Part shown: positions 32,171-41,429 of the stretch, piece after piece
Numbering within the stretch: position 1 is the stretch's first letter
How the letters are laid out: every line of letters starts with the position of its first letter
Origin: Methylobacterium currus
Lineage (GTDB): Bacteria; Pseudomonadota; Alphaproteobacteria; Rhizobiales; Beijerinckiaceae
Assembly (NCBI RefSeq): GCF_003058325.1
Contig: NZ_CP028843.1
Location: 4,624,001-4,688,000 of the forward strand
DNA length: 64,000 bases
Reading direction: 5' to 3'
Program-made: the position numbers and the translations under genes
The notes under the pieces: generated by a model
Database searches by the model: none
The model's input: the letters and a program-made list of their open reading frames with translations, nothing else
Told to the model about the DNA's origin: nothing

Positions 32171-34333
32171 TCACCGCAGCCGGGCCGGGAGCGGCATCGA
32201 CGAGGTCTTCTCGTCGTAGAGCACGGCGTAGCCCCCCGCTTCCAGGTCGAACAGGGCGTAGTCGATCCCCTTGATGGTCTCGGTCCGGAAATGCACGCGC
32301 TGGCCGCCGCGGGTGATCGCCGCGAGGCGGTGGGACAGGGCCGAGACCGGCAGCATCCCGGTCACCCGCTCCGGCCCATCCGCGAGATCGACCCGGAAGG
32401 TCAGGTCGTGCCCGTTCCAGGCCAGGGCTTCGAACCGGGTGGCCTCCCGGCGGTCGAGCCAGCGCAGCATCTGGGCGGCCGAGATCATCGCGACGCCGCG
32501 CTCGCGGGCAGCGGCGACCAGATGGTCGAAATAGCCGTCGGTGTAGTCGTAATGGGTGCCGAAGGCGCCGAAGAACTGCTCGGGGCCGAGCGCCCGGTCG
32601 AGCAGGGTGGTGATGCCGGTGCGCTGGTCGACGCCGTTCTCGTTCACCAGGTGGCTTGCGGCCTGGTAGATGTCGAGGACCCGCCCGTCGAGGTCGGCGA
32701 AGCGCATCGGGAAGCCGGAGCCGTTCATGAAGCCCGGCCGGCGGCGGATCCACGAGCCGGGCCAGTAATAGTAGCCGAGGTCGAGGCGGATCCCCGCCGC
32801 ACGCTCGATCTTGGCGGTGTCGGCCCAGCCGTTCCAGGTGACGCAGTGCAGGCGGTGGGTCTCCTGCGCCGGGAGGCCGAGCTTCTGCCCGATGCCGCCG
32901 ACCTGCCGGCTCAGGGCCAGTCCCAGGGTGGCGGCATCGACGTCGCGGCAGCCGGTATCGGCATGGATCCCCGTCTCGAAGCCGAGCGCCGCATAGGCCT
33001 GCGCCTGGTCCGGCGCGAGACGCGTCGCCGGCGTGACGTAGGAGGTCGCCCGCGCGCAGTCCCAGGCCTCCGGCCGGCAATCGAGCGGGCTCTCGGCGAC
33101 GAGGCGCTTGTAGGCATCCAGGGTGCCGCGCCGGGTGGCGTGGTCGTCGCCGGCCATGATGAGGGCGGCGCGGCGCTCGTCGGGCAGGTACCAGACCCGT
33201 GGCAGCGGCAGGCGCTCGGCGCTCATCGTCACGATCAGGTTGGCGAGCAGCCGCTGCTGCTCGTCGGCCTGCGGGATCGCCACCCGCGAGAGGTCGAGGT
33301 AGTCGGGGAAGAACAGGTCGTTCGGCCGCCGGGGCGGCAGCCCGTCCCGCTCCTGCCCGGCGAAGGCCGGATTGCCCTGGCGCAGGCGCACCACCGAGGT
33401 GGCGAGGTCGAAGGCGAAGGCGGCCGCCTGGCCCTGGCCGGCCCGGTGCAGCGCGACTGCCGGCCAGGGCAGGGCCTCGCTCCCGGTCGAGAGGCGGGCG
33501 AGGATCGTGGCGTCCCCCGGCGCGTAGCGGGTCGCGGGCCCGTGGAACTGCATCGCCTGCCGGGCGATGCCGCGGGCGGCCGGCGCCTGCGCGTCGACCT
33601 GGATGTAGCGCTCGGCCAGGGCCTCTCCGCCCGGGGCGAGGCCGAACAGCGGCAGCCACGCACCCTCCGGCCGGATCGCGATCAGGTTGCCGCCATCCTG
33701 CACCCAGTCGGAGAGTCGCGCGGCCAAGGCGTCGTCCGGCGACTCGGTCATCAGCACCAGGGCGGTGCGGGCGAGGCGCTCCGGCGTGAGGTCCCGCGTC
33801 GCGACCACCGAGAACAGGTTCAGCCCCTCGGCCCGCAGGATCTCGGCGTAGTAGGGCCCGAAGGGATTCTTCGGCCCGACCGCGACCAGGACCGGCGACC
33901 CTTGCATCGCGGCGAGTTCGGGCGCCGCCGCCACGGTGAAACGCCCCTCCGCCGGCTCGGCCAAGGACAGCCCGAGTGTGCTCTCCGGCCGGATCCCGGC
34001 CCCGACCACGATCCGGTAGGCCGCGCCCGGCCGCAACGGCGCCTGCGGGACCAGCCGGGCGGAGCGCTGGGCCGCATCGTAGCTGATCGCGACCGGCACC
34101 GGCGCGCCGCTCTCCTCACGCAAGGCGATCGTCGCCGGCCCGATCGTCTCCGGCACCATCGCGCGAGAGAAGCCGATCGCCATCGGAAGATCGGGATAGA
34201 CTTCCGTTGCGCCGTCGATCGGCATCAACGCCAGCACACGCGGAGACAGATGCTCAAACAAGAGGCGTCCCGATGCCGCAATCATCATACACAAGACTAC
34301 TGAACCCAGCAGGCGCATGACGACCCATCGCAT
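32171..34333 (-). CDS. Membrane-anchored protein with Ig-like, GATase-like and deacetylase-like domains
   Basis: A 720-residue envelope protein of unknown substrate. Residues about 6-25 form a signal anchor. A bacterial Ig-like (SbsA/Big_5) domain follows (about 32-130, ALMPIDGATEVYPDLPMAIG). A Rossmann-like region resembling ThuA/glutamine-amidotransferase folds comes next (about 140-240, VLVAVGPKNPFGPYYAEILR, LVLMTESPDD, GGNLIAIRPEGAW). From about 390 there is a NodB/polysaccharide-deacetylase-like barrel with AALIMAGDDH (Asp-Asp in place of the usual catalytic pair region), FETGIHADTGC and FGTHYDYTDGYF. It may modify an extracellular polysaccharide, but catalysis is unproven. The start could also be the ATG five codons later. 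Confidence 0.75.
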   Translation of the reverse strand: MRWVVMRLLGSVVLCMMIAASGRLLFEHLSPRVLALMPIDGATEVYPDLPMAIGFSRAMVPETIGPATIALREESGAPVPVAISYDAAQRSARLVPQAPLRPGAAYRIVVGAGIRPESTLGLSLAEPAEGRFTVAAAPELAAMQGSPVLVAVGPKNPFGPYYAEILRAEGLNLFSVVATRDLTPERLARTALVLMTESPDDALAARLSDWVQDGGNLIAIRPEGAWLPLFGLAPGGEALAERYIQVDAQAPAARGIARQAMQFHGPATRYAPGDATILARLSTGSEALPWPAVALHRAGQGQAAAFAFDLATSVVRLRQGNPAFAGQERDGLPPRRPNDLFFPDYLDLSRVAIPQADEQQRLLANLIVTMSAERLPLPRVWYLPDERRAALIMAGDDHATRRGTLDAYKRLVAESPLDCRPEAWDCARATSYVTPATRLAPDQAQAYAALGFETGIHADTGCRDVDAATLGLALSRQVGGIGQKLGLPAQETHRLHCVTWNGWADTAKIERAAGIRLDLGYYYWPGSWIRRRPGFMNGSGFPMRFADLDGRVLDIYQAASHLVNENGVDQRTGITTLLDRALGPEQFFGAFGTHYDYTDGYFDHLVAAARERGVAMISAAQMLRWLDRREATRFEALAWNGHDLTFRVDLADGPERVTGMLPVSALSHRLAAITRGGQRVHFRTETIKGIDYALFDLEAGGYAVLYDEKTSSMPLPARLR

Positions 34334-34560
34334 CTCATCTCTCGCCGAACATCGAATGTTGGGATAACGGATGCTTAGCAGGCCGATCCACGGCAGGACA
34401 GCCGCGACGACGACGACGCGCGCATCCCTTGGTCGAGGGGCGCGTGCACGCGCTACCGCTTTGGTGGAGGGCGATCGCACGGCACGCGACGACGGCAGCG
34501 CCGCACGAGCGGAAAGCCCGGCGACTCGGCGAAGCGGCGTGATGCGGAAGATCCGGCCGG

Positions 34561-34636
34561 TGGCGCTCCCAAGGGGACTCGAACCCCTGTTTTCGCCGTG
34601 AGAGGGCGACGTCCTGGACCGCTAGACGATGGGAGC
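34561..34636 (-). tRNA. tRNA-Glu (anticodon CTC)
   Basis: On the minus strand a 76-nt cloverleaf can be folded: acceptor GCTCCCA/TGGGAGC, D-arm, anticodon stem TCGCC/GGCGA with loop CTCTCAC (anticodon CTC, reading GAG) and a T-arm containing GGTTCGAGTCC. The discriminator G and CCA are encoded in the genome. No integrase gene or attachment repeat is visible next to it. Confidence 0.95.
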
Positions 34637-34866
34637 TGGCCCGGCGGGATGGCGGCGGTATAGCGACGGTCCGGCCCGGGCGCAAGCCTCTTAGTCGGCA
34701 ATCTCGATCGGCCATCTCGGGCCGGCGAGCGCGTGATGCCGGCCGGGGCTCCGATGGGCCCGGGCCCGATGCGCAGGCAGCCGTTTCGTTAAGCCTTCCG
34801 GGTTATCACCGCCCCGACCCGTGGCCGCGGAACGATGGCGCCGCACATCCCGATCCCGACAACCCT

Positions 34867-35730
34867 ATGCCGATCCTCACGCCGTTTCGCTGCTCGCGCC
34901 GCGCCGTCCTGACCGCCGGTACGCTCCTGGGCTTCGGGATCCTGACGCTGCAGCATTCGTGGCCGGCGCCGCTGGTCCGGCGGATCGCGATGGCCGACAT
35001 GACCTGGGTCGAGGTGCGGCAGGCCCTCGATCAAGGCTACACGACCGCCCTCGTCCCGAGCGGCGGCCTGGAGCAGAACGGCCCCTATCTCGCCATCGGC
35101 AAGCACGACAGCCTCGTCGCCTGGACGGCGCAGCGCATCGCCGAGGCTTTGGGCCACACCCTCATCGCCCCGGTCGTCTCCTACGTCCCGCAGGGGAATT
35201 TCGACCCGCCGACCGGCAACCTCGTCTTCCCGGGCACGCTCGGCGTTTCCGAGGAGGCCTATGCGGGCACGCTGGAAGGCATCGCCCGCAGCCTGAAGGC
35301 GCATGGCTTCCGCACCATCCTGTTCATCGCCGATCACGGCGGGGCCTTGGCGCCCCAGCAGCAGGTCGCGGCGCGGCTCGACCGCGACTGGGCCGCCCAG
35401 GGGGTGCGGGTGCTGAGCGTCGACGACTACTACGTCGCGGGCAACCGGGCGCAAGCGCTCTGGCTGGAGGCGCAGGGCGAGACGCCGGCGACGATCGGGG
35501 GGCATGCCGGGCTCGCCGACCACGCCTCGCTCATGGCGGCGGCGCCCGAGCGCGTCGACTTCGCCCGGCCGACGCCGCCCCTCCTTGCCCGGCTCGGGCT
35601 GACCAGCGACGGCAGCAGCGGCGATCCCCGCCGCGCCACGGCGGAGCGCGGGCGCGCGCTGCTCGACCTCCAGGTCGAGGCGGGCCTGGCGCAGATCCGC
35701 CGGTTCACGGCCACCAAGCAAGGATCGTGA
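34867..35730 (+). CDS. Creatininase-family amidohydrolase, exported
   Basis: A 287-residue protein with a Tat-like leader (SRRAVLTAGTLLGFG, about 10-24), so probably acting in the periplasm. The creatininase fold is shown by VPSGGLEQNGPYLAIGKHD, IADHGGA and GHAGLADHAS. In the classical metal site the first motif reads E-x-H; here it is EQN, and the later HAGE-type motif is HAGLAD, so metal binding must differ. A subgroup with EQNGP is known among creatininase-like proteins, and their substrates are undefined. It is two bases upstream of a sterol-desaturase-type gene, with which it is certainly co-transcribed. Confidence 0.8.
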   Translation: MPILTPFRCSRRAVLTAGTLLGFGILTLQHSWPAPLVRRIAMADMTWVEVRQALDQGYTTALVPSGGLEQNGPYLAIGKHDSLVAWTAQRIAEALGHTLIAPVVSYVPQGNFDPPTGNLVFPGTLGVSEEAYAGTLEGIARSLKAHGFRTILFIADHGGALAPQQQVAARLDRDWAAQGVRVLSVDDYYVAGNRAQALWLEAQGETPATIGGHAGLADHASLMAAAPERVDFARPTPPLLARLGLTSDGSSGDPRRATAERGRALLDLQVEAGLAQIRRFTATKQGS

Positions 35731-35732
35731 CG

Positions 35733-36617
35733 ATGCCGACCGTTCCGACGCCGCCCTCGCTCTGGAGCGTGATCCAGGCTCTCGGCCAGAGCACGGTCAG
35801 CATCTGGCTGCTGCTGACGATCCTGGGCCTCCTGTTCACGGTCGTCAGCTGGATCGCCCGGCCGTGCAATCCCGGCCGGCCCTGGTGGCGCAAGCCGGAC
35901 GTCGTCACCGACGTGTGCTACTGGTTCGTGATCCCGGTCGTCTCCGGCTACGCCCGGATCTGGCTCCTGGTCATCGGGCTGTTCCTGCTGAACGGGGTCC
36001 CGGCGACGCTCGGGCTTCCGAGCCTGTTCGGGGAGGGGATCGGCCCGCTCGCGGGCCTGCCCTTCTGGGCGCAGGCGCCGCTCTACCTGATCCTCTCCGA
36101 TCTCGTGATGTACGCGACGCATCGGCTGTTCCACACGATGCGGCTGTGGCGCTTCCACGCCATCCATCACTCCTCCGAGGAGATCGAGTGGACCTCGGCC
36201 GCCCGCTTCCACCCGGTCGACGCGGTCTTCCACGGCGCCCTCTCGGACGTCGTCCCGCTCCTGCTCGGCATCTCGCCGGACGTGCTGATCGCCCTCGTCC
36301 CGTTCAATGTCGGCGTCTCGGCGCTCGCGCACGCCAACCTCGACTGGACCTTCGGCCCCTTCCGCTACCTGCTGGTGAGCCCCGTCTTCCACCGCTGGCA
36401 CCACACCGGGCCGGACGAGGGCGGCAACAGCAACTTCGCGGGCTGCTTCCCGCTGATCGACCTCGTCTTCGGCACCTTCTACATGCCGAAAGGGGTGCTG
36501 CCGCAGGATTTCGGCAATGGCGACCCGGCCTTTCCGCGCGGGTTCGGCGACCAGCTGGTCCATCCGTTCCGGTCGCAGGACAGGCCGGCAGGGCTGGAGC
36601 CGGGGCCGTCTTCGTAA
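35733..36617 (+). CDS. Sterol desaturase / fatty-acid hydroxylase family membrane protein
   Basis: Integral-membrane di-iron oxygenase of 294 residues. The three histidine boxes are present: THRLFH, FHAIHHSS and HRWHH, together with an additional HAN near 217. Four or more hydrophobic segments surround them (about 20-40, 62-90, 105-125, 185-205). Substrates in this family are sterols, fatty acids, hopanoids or carotenoids; none is indicated here. The ATG follows AGGATCG and lies two bases after the creatininase-like gene, suggesting a shared lipid or amide pathway. Two strong hairpins follow the gene. Confidence 0.9.
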   Translation: MPTVPTPPSLWSVIQALGQSTVSIWLLLTILGLLFTVVSWIARPCNPGRPWWRKPDVVTDVCYWFVIPVVSGYARIWLLVIGLFLLNGVPATLGLPSLFGEGIGPLAGLPFWAQAPLYLILSDLVMYATHRLFHTMRLWRFHAIHHSSEEIEWTSAARFHPVDAVFHGALSDVVPLLLGISPDVLIALVPFNVGVSALAHANLDWTFGPFRYLLVSPVFHRWHHTGPDEGGNSNFAGCFPLIDLVFGTFYMPKGVLPQDFGNGDPAFPRGFGDQLVHPFRSQDRPAGLEPGPSS

Positions 36618-36650
36618 ACTTCGTGTCCCTTGCCGGGCCCGGAAAAGGGA

Positions 36651-36743
36651 GAGCGAGCCGACGCTCGCTCCCCGTACTGCGTGCATCCGACGCGAGAAGG
36701 CCCGGGAGGGGTGCCGCGCGAGCGCCGCACCCCTCCCGGGCCT
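36651..36743. terminator. Two hairpins between convergent desaturase and DAHP synthase genes
   Basis: Hairpin one: GAGCGAGC (36651-36658) / GCTCGCTC (36663-36670), loop CGAC. Hairpin two: a perfect 17-bp stem, 36698-36714 with 36727-36743, beginning AGGCCCGGGAGGGG, with a 12-nt loop. No long T tract follows, but their position between converging genes fits bidirectional termination. Confidence 0.7.
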
Positions 36744-36770
36744 CGTCTCATGCCGAGATTGCGAAAAAAC

Positions 36771-38153
36771 CTACTCGGCCGCTTCGATCCGCGGGTGCTC
36801 GTGCTGCCGGCGCTCGCGCTTGACGAGGTCGGCGGTCAGGAAGGCCACCTCGAGCGCCTGCTCGGCGTTGAGGCGCGGGTCGCAATAGGTGTGGTAGCGG
36901 TCGTGCAGGTCCTCGGCCGTTAGCGCCCGGGCGCCGCCGGTGCACTCGGTGACGTTCTTGCCCGTCATCTCGAGGTGGATGCCGCCGGCATGCGTCCCTT
37001 CCGCCTGGTGGATGTCGAAGAAGCCCTGGATCTCCTTCATCACCCGCTCGAACGGCCGGGTCTTGTAGCCGCTCGCCGTCACGGTGTTGCCGTGCATCGG
37101 GTCGCAGGACCACACGACCTTGCGGCCCTCGCGCTCCACCGCCCGGATCAGGCCGGGGAGGTGGTCGCCGACCTTGTCGGCGCCGAAGCGGCAGATCAGG
37201 GTCAGGCGGCCGGCTTCATTCGCCGGGTTGAGCAGATCCACGAGCCGGATCAGGTCGTCGGCCTTCAGCGACGGGCCGCATTTGAGGCCGATCGGGTTCT
37301 TGATGCCTCGGGCGAACTCGATATGGGCGTGGTCGGCCTGGCGGGTGCGGTCGCCGATCCACAGCATGTGGCCCGACGTGGCGTACCAGTCGCCGCTGGT
37401 CGAATCGACCCGGGTCAGGGCCTCCTCGTAGCCGAGCAGCAGCGCCTCGTGGCTGGTATAGAAATCGGTCTGGCGCACCTCCTGGTGCGTCTCCGGGTTG
37501 ATGCCGATCGCCCGCATGAAGTCGAGGGTCTCGGTCATGCGCTGCGCCAGGTCGGCATAGGCCGAGGACTGGGGCGAGTCCTTGACGAAGCCGAGCATCC
37601 AGCGATGCGCGTTCTCGAGATTGGCGTAGCCGCCGGTCGCGAAGGCGCGCAGCAGGTTGAGCGTCGCGGCCGACTGGCGGTAGGCCTCGGCCTGCCGGCG
37701 CGGATCGGGCACGCGCTCGGCCTCCGAGAAGCCGATCCCGTTGACGATGTCGCCGCGGTAGCTCGGCAGCGTGACGCCGTCGACGGTCTCGGTTGGCGAG
37801 GAGCGCGGCTTGGCGAACTGCCCGGCGATGCGGCCGACCTTCACCACCGGCGAACCGCCCGCGAAGGTCAGCACCAGCGCCATCTGGAGGAAGACGCGGA
37901 AGAAATCGCGGATGTTGTCGGCGGAATGCTCGTCGAAGCTCTCGGCGCAGTCGCCGCCCTGGAGCAGGAAGGCCTCGCCCGCCGCGACCTTGGCGAGGCC
38001 CTGCTTCAGCTTGCGCGCCTCGCCTGCAAAAACCAGCGGAGGAAAGCTCGCGAGCTGCCGCTCCACTGCCTCGAGGGAAGCGGAATCCGGATAATCCGGG
38101 ACCTGCTGAATCGGCAGCCGCCGCCAGCTCGTGGGGGTCCAACGCTCGCTCAT
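36771..38153 (-). CDS. 3-deoxy-7-phosphoheptulonate synthase, class II (DAHP synthase)
   Basis: First enzyme of the shikimate pathway, condensing PEP and erythrose 4-phosphate. The 460-residue protein is the class II (plant/AroH-II) type, with QGGDCAESF (about 65-73), [30 protein letters not shown] and SCDPMHGNT. Class II enzymes bind a divalent metal through Cys, His, Glu and Asp residues within these motifs. The ATG at 38153 has GAGGAGAGG upstream. It is the last gene before converging transcription from the desaturase pair. Confidence 0.96.
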   Translation of the reverse strand: MSERWTPTSWRRLPIQQVPDYPDSASLEAVERQLASFPPLVFAGEARKLKQGLAKVAAGEAFLLQGGDCAESFDEHSADNIRDFFRVFLQMALVLTFAGGSPVVKVGRIAGQFAKPRSSPTETVDGVTLPSYRGDIVNGIGFSEAERVPDPRRQAEAYRQSAATLNLLRAFATGGYANLENAHRWMLGFVKDSPQSSAYADLAQRMTETLDFMRAIGINPETHQEVRQTDFYTSHEALLLGYEEALTRVDSTSGDWYATSGHMLWIGDRTRQADHAHIEFARGIKNPIGLKCGPSLKADDLIRLVDLLNPANEAGRLTLICRFGADKVGDHLPGLIRAVEREGRKVVWSCDPMHGNTVTASGYKTRPFERVMKEIQGFFDIHQAEGTHAGGIHLEMTGKNVTECTGGARALTAEDLHDRYHTYCDPRLNAEQALEVAFLTADLVKRERRQHEHPRIEAAE

Positions 38154-38541
38154 CGTCCTCTCCTCGCGCACCTCTTCGATAACCGGTCAGGTCGGTCGCG
38201 GAAGCCGGGCTTATAGGGGGGTTTGCCCCGCCGCGCGAGGGGTCTTGCGCAGGGGTGATCCTCGCAACGGGCGGGGATGCCGCTCCGGCACCCCGCCCCG
38301 CGTTCCGGCTCGCCCGAACCGGCATTCGGCATAGGCTCTCGGCACTGGACCTCTCCATCAGTGCATGACAGTATTCCGCCCGGATCGGTGCCGCCATGAT
38401 TGATGCTTGTCAAAGCATAAGCTCCACCGCGCTGCTGCGGATTGTTCGCTCATCGATCGTGCGAGGCGGATGGCGATGAGGCGGAGCATGCGACTGGCGG
38501 AGCCGGCAGGCGCCCCGATCCCCCCTCCCGAGGTCCGAACC
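38154..38541. other. 388-bp divergent intergenic region between DAHP synthase and cyclase genes
   Basis: No gene supported. It contains a bulged GC hairpin (38271-38276 with 38291-38296, extended by TGCC/GGCA) and a perfect inverted repeat ATGCTT-GTCA-AAGCAT at 38403-38418. The promoters of both flanking genes must lie here. The last part (38407-38541) is in frame with the cyclase and contains further ATG codons (38470, 38476, 38488), so the cyclase start could be earlier. Confidence 0.5.
38403..38418. promoter_or_regulatory. Perfect inverted repeat, possible operator upstream of the cyclase gene
   Basis: ATGCTT-GTCA-AAGCAT, a 6-bp perfect dyad with a 4-nt spacer, about 125 bases before the chosen cyclase start. 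The size is typical of a dimeric repressor site. No cognate regulator is visible nearby, so its role is unknown. Confidence 0.35.
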
Positions 38542-40284
38542 ATGGAGCGCCACCTCGCCGCCATCCTGGTCGCCGACGTGGTCGGCTACACCCGGCTCAG
38601 CGAGATGGCCGAGGAGGAGACCCACCGCCGCCTGAAGACCCTGCGCGCCGGGATCATCGACCCGTTGATCACGGAGTGCGGCGGCCGGATCGTCAAGAAT
38701 ACCGGCGACGGCTTCATCGCCACCTTCCCGGAGGCCGGTCCGGCGGCGGATTGCGCCCTCGCCCTGCAGCGTCGCATCACCGAGGCGACGGAGCGCGATC
38801 CCGCGGAGGCGCGCCTGACCTTCCGGATGGGCGTCAACCTCGCGGAGATCATCGTCGAGGACGGCGACGTCTTCGGCGACGGCGTCAACGTGGCGTCCCG
38901 GCTGCAGGCCTATGCCGAGGCCGGCGACGTGATCGTCTCGGAGGCGGTGTTCGCCCGGGCGAGCGCGGCGGCGCGGGCGCTGGCGACCGATCTCGGGCCG
39001 CTGCCCCTGCGCAACCACGCCCGGCCGGTCCGGGCCTTCGCCCTGCGCTGCGGGACGGGCCCGGGCCCTCGGGCCGGCGAATGCCTGCCGGGCATCGAGG
39101 CGCGGGCCTCGATCGCGGTGCTGCCGTTCCGGGCCTGCGCGCCGGACCGGCTCGCCCTCGCCGACGGCTTCACCGACTGGATCGTCCGGGCACTGTCGTC
39201 CCTGCGCGACCTGTTCGTGATCTCCCGCGGCTCGACCCTGGCCTATCGCCGCGGGCGCGCCGACCCGGCGGCGTTCGGCCGTCGCCTCGGCGTGCGCTAC
39301 GTCATGGACGGGACGATCCAGCATCACGGCGACAGCTTGCGGGTCTGCACCGTGCTGATCGAGTGCGGCACCGGGGCGGTGGTCAGCGCCGACCATTACG
39401 AGGGCCTCGTCGGCCAGGTCTTCGCCCTGCAGGACGCCATCGCGGTGAAGCTGATCCGCAACCTCGCGCCGCATGTGCGCGAGCGCGAATTGCAGCGGGC
39501 CCTGCGCAAGCATCCGGCGAGCCTGACCAGCTACGACCTGCTGCTCCAGGCCCTGGACCTGCTGCACCGGATGGATGCCGAGAGCTTCGCCCGGGCCGGC
39601 GGCCTCCTGCAGCAGGCGATCGCCCTCGACCCGTCCTACGCGCCGCCCTTCGCCTACGCGGCCTGGTGGCACGTCTTCCGGGTCGGCGAGATGGGGTCGC
39701 CCGATCCGGACGGCGACGCCCGGGCGGCGGCGGACCGCGCCCGCGCGGCGATCGAGCGGGACGGCAACGACCCCCTGGCGCTGGCGATCTACGGCCACGT
39801 CCAGGCCTATCTCCTGCGCGACGCCCGCACGGCGCGGCTCTTCCTCGACCGGGCGATCGAGGCGGGGCCGAGCCTCGCCATCGCCTGGACGATGAGCAGC
39901 GCCGCCCACGGCTTTGCCGGCCATGGCAGGCGGGCGGTGGAGCACGGGGAGATCGGCCAGCGGCTGGCGCCGAGCGACCCGTACACGTTCTGGCACGAGG
40001 GCCTGCTCGCCCAGGCCCACTACGTCGCGGGCGACTACGATGCGGCTCTGGCCTGGAGCCTGAGCGCGGTGGCGCGCAACCGCGCGATCCGCTTCACCCT
40101 GCGCACCCTCGCGGCGAGCCTGGCGGCGGCCGGCCGCCTGGCCGAGGCGTCCGAAGCGGCGGCGGAGATGATGCGTCTCCAGCCGAGCTTCCGGCTCGGC
40201 GCTTATGCGCCGCGCTGCCCCTTCGCCGATCCGGTCCGGTCGCGCTGGATCGGGCACCTGCGGGCGGCGGGGCTGCCGGACTGA
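38542..40284 (+). CDS. Class III adenylate/guanylate cyclase with TPR domain
   Basis: A 580-residue signalling protein. Residues 1-170 are a class III nucleotide cyclase domain, with the metal-binding Asp in LVADVVGYTRLSEM and NTGDGFIATF and with GDVFGDGVNVASRL. A TolB-like alpha/beta domain follows (about 190-330, SIAVLPFRACAPDRLALADG, VRYVMDGTIQ). TPR-like helices run to the C-terminus (about 350-580). This arrangement is frequent and numerous in rhizobia. The ATG at 38542 follows GAGGTCCGAACC and starts the domain closely; earlier ATGs are possible. It is followed in the same direction by a PAP2 phosphatase and a G1 peptidase. Confidence 0.9.
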   Translation: MERHLAAILVADVVGYTRLSEMAEEETHRRLKTLRAGIIDPLITECGGRIVKNTGDGFIATFPEAGPAADCALALQRRITEATERDPAEARLTFRMGVNLAEIIVEDGDVFGDGVNVASRLQAYAEAGDVIVSEAVFARASAAARALATDLGPLPLRNHARPVRAFALRCGTGPGPRAGECLPGIEARASIAVLPFRACAPDRLALADGFTDWIVRALSSLRDLFVISRGSTLAYRRGRADPAAFGRRLGVRYVMDGTIQHHGDSLRVCTVLIECGTGAVVSADHYEGLVGQVFALQDAIAVKLIRNLAPHVRERELQRALRKHPASLTSYDLLLQALDLLHRMDAESFARAGGLLQQAIALDPSYAPPFAYAAWWHVFRVGEMGSPDPDGDARAAADRARAAIERDGNDPLALAIYGHVQAYLLRDARTARLFLDRAIEAGPSLAIAWTMSSAAHGFAGHGRRAVEHGEIGQRLAPSDPYTFWHEGLLAQAHYVAGDYDAALAWSLSAVARNRAIRFTLRTLAASLAAAGRLAEASEAAAEMMRLQPSFRLGAYAPRCPFADPVRSRWIGHLRAAGLPD

Positions 40285-40387
40285 ACGGAGGCTCAGCGCC
40301 CCTCGCGGCACCGGCCGGCAAGGGGCCGCAATCGGGCATCATCGCCGAGCCAATCGAACGGGGGGAGTCGGGTCGGGGAGGGGAGCG

Positions 40388-41413
40388 ATGACGGGCAACA
40401 CAGGCAATACCGGGAACACCGGCAATACGGGCAATACCGGCAATGCCGGCATCAATGGCGATGCCGGCGGCTGGTTCGTGCCGGACCGGCCGGACTTCCC
40501 GTTCTCCCTCGAGGCGACGCAGGAGGGGGCCGAGATCGGGAGCTTGCGCCGGCCGGTCTTCATCCGTGACGAGACCCCGCCGGGCGCCGCCCGCAGGCGG
40601 ATCGCCTTCCGCAGCCTGGACGCCCCGACCGGCCGGTCGCTCGCCTTCGAGGACCGCGCCTGGGCCGGGCGCTGGTACGCCTACCGGGTGCTGCGGGACT
40701 TCGCCGCGACGGGCTGGGACACCGACGCCCTCCACGACGCGATGGCGCAGATCCTCCTCGACCTGCGCGACCAGACGGACGGCCAGAGCGGTCAGGCGAT
40801 CGAGCTCGACACGCTCCTGGTGCTGGCGCGGGACGAGCGCGCCTCGGCACTGGGCGAGATCCTGGCCCAGGATGTCGAGTTCATCACCGCCTTCATGGAG
40901 GCCCTGTCGATGAATCCGGCCTCGCACCCCCGCACCTACCGGGTGCTGCACATCGCCAGCCTCGTCGGCTCCTTCGCGGCCCTGCGCGTCAAGGAGGCCT
41001 TCGACCGGCCGCGGCCCTCCTTCCTCTGCCCGGCCCTGCTGCCGCCGGTGCCGGTGCCGGGGCATTCGTCCTTCCCGAGCGGCCACGCCACCCAGGCGCG
41101 CCTGATGGCGCGGTGCGTCGCCGGCGTACTTCGCGTCGCCGGCCTGCCCCATGCCGAGCGCCGCCCGGTCAACGAGACCCTGAAGGCCCTCGCCCGGCGC
41201 GTCGCCCGCAACCGCGAGATCGCCGGGCTGCACTATCCGAGCGATTCGATCGCCGGCCGCCGGCTCGCCGACGCGGTGTTCGCGACGCTGTCGGCCCATG
41301 ACGGCGACGGCCTGAGCCGCGGGGACTACGCCCTGCCGCGCTTCGGCGACGCCGTGATCGCGGCCGCCCGGGAATGCGTCCCGGATCTGGTCCTGCCCTC
41401 GGGCACGGTGTGA
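40388..41413 (+). CDS. PAP2-superfamily phosphatase / vanadium haloperoxidase-like protein
   Basis: A 341-residue soluble-looking member of the PAP2 superfamily. The three active-site motifs are present: KEAFDRPRP (K-x6-RP type), FPSGHAT and RNREIAGLHYPSD (SR-x5-H-x3-D type), in the order and spacing used by acid phosphatases and vanadium haloperoxidases. The N-terminus (residues 2-19) is six copies of Thr-Gly-Asn ending in Asn-Ala-Gly. No signal peptide or membrane helix is clear. GGGGAGGGGAG precedes the ATG. It lies 103 bases after the cyclase gene and 16 before the G1 peptidase. Confidence 0.87.
   Translation: MTGNTGNTGNTGNTGNTGNAGINGDAGGWFVPDRPDFPFSLEATQEGAEIGSLRRPVFIRDETPPGAARRRIAFRSLDAPTGRSLAFEDRAWAGRWYAYRVLRDFAATGWDTDALHDAMAQILLDLRDQTDGQSGQAIELDTLLVLARDERASALGEILAQDVEFITAFMEALSMNPASHPRTYRVLHIASLVGSFAALRVKEAFDRPRPSFLCPALLPPVPVPGHSSFPSGHATQARLMARCVAGVLRVAGLPHAERRPVNETLKALARRVARNREIAGLHYPSDSIAGRRLADAVFATLSAHDGDGLSRGDYALPRFGDAVIAAARECVPDLVLPSGTV
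40391..40447 (+). repeat. 9-bp tandem repeat encoding Thr-Gly-Asn
   Basis: Six in-frame copies of a 9-base unit (ACN GGN AAY) at the start of the PAP2 gene, with variation confined to third positions. The pattern gives a flexible polar N-terminal tail. It could change length by slippage, but the synonymous differences suggest it is not a recent expansion. Confidence 0.8.
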
Positions 41414-41429
41414 CGGGAGGGCGGCGGCG

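Noticed and set aside
34561-34636. tRNA-Glu as an integration site for a mobile island
   Set aside because: No integrase, no duplicated tRNA 3' end and no composition change next to it; the AT-rich region is 9 kb away.
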